From: CAWJKP01 sp963843465
GTDB lineage: Bacteria > Planctomycetota > Planctomycetia > Pirellulales > Thermoguttaceae
Reading direction: 5' to 3'
Length of the DNA stretch: 64,000 nucleotides
NCBI GenBank assembly: GCA_963843465.1
Contig: CAWJKP010000001.1
Location: 744,001-808,000, forward strand
The notes under the pieces were generated by a model, which made no database searches, was not told where the DNA came from, and saw nothing but the letters and a program-made list of their open reading frames with translations. Shown in pieces: positions 62,498 through 64,000 of this stretch. The stretch's first letter is position 1, and every line of letters begins with the position of its first letter. The position numbers were made by a program, and so were the translations under genes.

Positions 62498-63523
62498 GAT
62501 ATTAATTTGCTTGACAGTATCTCGTTCGATATTGAAGCCAATGTCACACACCGCGTCACCCGTGAAATCGTCGGGAAACTTTCTGAGTTCGATTTTAGGC
62601 CTGATAGCCCTCGCGATTGATTCGGCAACGCCGCCAATGCTGTCGGCCTGCTTCTTCTTTGTCTTCTTACTCTTATCATTGGCGACAAGAATGCGCGACT
62701 GACAAACATCGTTAATATCGGAATAGACTTTACTAAGCTTCACGTTGCGACCCGTCATCTTAATAATCCACTCGTCGAGCGCACGAAGTCTCGCGCCCGG
62801 CCGTGTACCAGCAATCGCCCAATCGACGGGGGCTTCATTTGCCCAGACTGCTTCAGCGAGTGAAACAAGATGACTGCGATTCGCGGTGGAGAGTTGGGCG
62901 AGGTCAAACACGGGATATGTGCGTAGCTTGGTTGTAGGTGCCTCAAGTGCTCCGGCACCCATTCCGGCGGCTCCGTTGATTTCGAGGCTGTAGGCGAACA
63001 AGGATGTCGTCAAAACGGCGGCAAGTTCTTTCCAATCGTGCCCGGGGCGGGCGCTTACGCTGTTACAGCGTTGATCAACGAGGACGGGTTCACTGAAGAG
63101 AAACGGTGAGAAGGTGGTGTTAAATGCCTTTCGCAGCCAGACCCGATGACAGTTCGGTCGCGCTTTGGGGGCATACCAAAGCCCACCACTTTGGGACTCA
63201 AGTGCCCCGCGGATCGTCTGCGACTTGCCACTTTGCTTCTTCTCCGTTGCGGAACGATTCGCCATCGCCTCGATGTAGCGAATCGCTCCCGTCCGTCGTA
63301 AGTCGCTCTTCCTGTCCCTGCAGTTGAAAAGCCACCGGGCAGGGCTTACCTCTTGATAATACGTAGTCACGTCGACATCCCGCAGCATCAATATTGGGGT
63401 CAGATACTTCGGCTCGATACCGTAAGTATCAATGGTAGCTTGATTTACATAGAAGAACGCATTCTGAAGCGACTTATATCCCAGCTTCGCCTTGGCAATT
63501 TCCGAGAGCTGAACGAACATCAT
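62498..63523 (-). pseudogene. DNA methylase/specificity gene, central segment disrupted by IS66
   Basis: The frame opens MMFVQLSEIAKAKLGYKSLQNAFFYVNQ (type IIG-like target-recognition start), then YLTPILMLRDVDVT, WYAPKARPNCHRVWLRKAFN, DLAQLSTANRSHLVSLAEAV and a Lys-rich loop before GFNIERDTVKQINI, where the IS66 element interrupts it. Without the IS the frame would continue TQLFDQYD... to 60633. The 5' end meets the upstream methylase segment at an ATGATG next to a GGGGGG run: either a separate coupled gene or a frameshifted fusion. Confidence 0.75.
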
Positions 63524-64000
63524 TCACCCCCCTCGAAAATCTCGTAATAGGAGAGCGGTGCACGTAGATATTTGGACCAGTTGCGCCTTCGTACGGTCGA
63601 AACTTAAGGCGGTTCGTTCTTCTGAGGGATCGACCAATTTGATTCGAAAACGCTCACCCTCGATTGAAGAGCTTTCCGCCTCGATGTCACCCGCAAGCTT
63701 GATGACGCGGGACCAATAATCAGACTTACCGCTTGTGAGCGATTCGATCGGCTTCTTCAAGGTAACGAACCGAATCAATTCCTCCTCGGCGTCGGGGCAT
63801 ACCTTTTCGGCAATAAGCAGAACCGTATTCACGTCGACCTGTGGGAAGAAAGACTCCGCACTTGAGGCAATTACAGCGACAAGTCGGACGGACTCCAGTA
63901 AGACCCGCTGAAGAGCAATTGCATAATTAGACGTAAGCCAGCTAGCTGGCGTCACAAAACCTAGGCGGGAACCTTCCTTCATAAAACGAAGCGAATGGTA
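63524..64000 (-). CDS. N6-adenine DNA methylase (type IIG/Eco57I-like), partial at window edge
   Basis: Only the middle of the gene is inside the window; the N terminus with SAM motif I and NPPY lies beyond 64000. YHSLRFMKEGSRLGFVTPAS matches the strand after motif IV in class I adenine methylases (KxGGRLGFIxPxS), then VAVIASSAESFFPQVDVNTV follows. At about 63575 the expected RNWSKYLRAPLSYYEIFEGG lies in a second frame, while this frame ends at 63524, so another small indel is likely. Modification or combined modification-cleavage of foreign DNA is the probable role before IS66 hit it. Confidence 0.7.
   Translation of the reverse strand, partial: YHSLRFMKEGSRLGFVTPASWLTSNYAIALQRVLLESVRLVAVIASSAESFFPQVDVNTVLLIAEKVCPDAEEELIRFVTLKKPIESLTSGKSDYWSRVIKLAGDIEAESSSIEGERFRIKLVDPSEERTALSFDRTKAQLVQISTCTALLLRDFRGG

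Overview
The window looks like a chromosome segment, or a metagenome-assembled contig, of a planctomycete, probably of the Pirellulales type. Supporting signs are the high GC content, a prepilin-like DUF1559 protein followed by a small lipoprotein, a SpoIIM/RDD membrane-protein cluster, a pyrophosphate-dependent phosphofructokinase, a short SecA paralogue, a HEAT-repeat protein, a Pkn-type Ser/Thr kinase and many small lipoproteins. I found no tRNA, rRNA or CRISPR array.

Layout. 1-2.8 kb: minus-strand RDD, SpoIIM and membrane-protein operon that runs off the left end. 3-8.2 kb: SDR dehydrogenase, DUF1559 protein plus lipoprotein, and a secreted glycosidase-like protein. 8.6-12.5 kb: two transporters (CAT-type amino acid permease, CstA). 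12.9-21 kb: thioredoxin reductase, AsnRS, DUF2252, a methyltransferase, two thioredoxin-fold proteins and a CYTH protein. 21-26.6 kb: TPR/SPINDLY glycosyltransferase, then a Zn-ribbon DNA methyltransferase facing a PD-(D/E)XK protein (probable restriction-modification pair). 26.7-39.9 kb: SecA-like ATPase, lipoproteins, a Gly/Tyr-repeat protein, QueG, TAXI-like protein, MiaA, nuclease-fold protein, NnrD, LarB, M48 protease, BON and STAS proteins. 40.1-47.4 kb: minus-strand run serA, Xaa-Pro peptidase, accB, accC, pfp, ruvB. 47.6-57 kb: TPR lipoprotein, HU-like protein, Maf, RluA-type synthase, kinase, PII, TatC, FtsY and a TatD-like hydrolase. 57.2-60.4 kb: XRE regulator with a clear promoter/operator, small protein, HEAT protein. 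60.6-64 kb: an adenine-methylase (type IIG-like) gene cut by a complete 1512-bp IS66-family element with an 8-bp target duplication, and running off the right end.

Two features dominate. First, the gaps between genes, and the inside of at least four genes, carry about a dozen families of short dispersed inverted repeats; most occur two to four times in this window and copies of one family match closely. Some sit in frame inside conserved enzymes (QueG, MiaA), and others supply the last codons of CstA or HEAT proteins. Second, at least six otherwise well-conserved genes (SPINDLY, DNA methyltransferase, M48 protease, TPR lipoprotein, Maf, XRE regulator) are split by a one- or two-base frameshift. 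This points to residual indel errors in the assembly rather than six independent pseudogenes. Functions below rest on motifs and family resemblance read by eye; no database search was possible.
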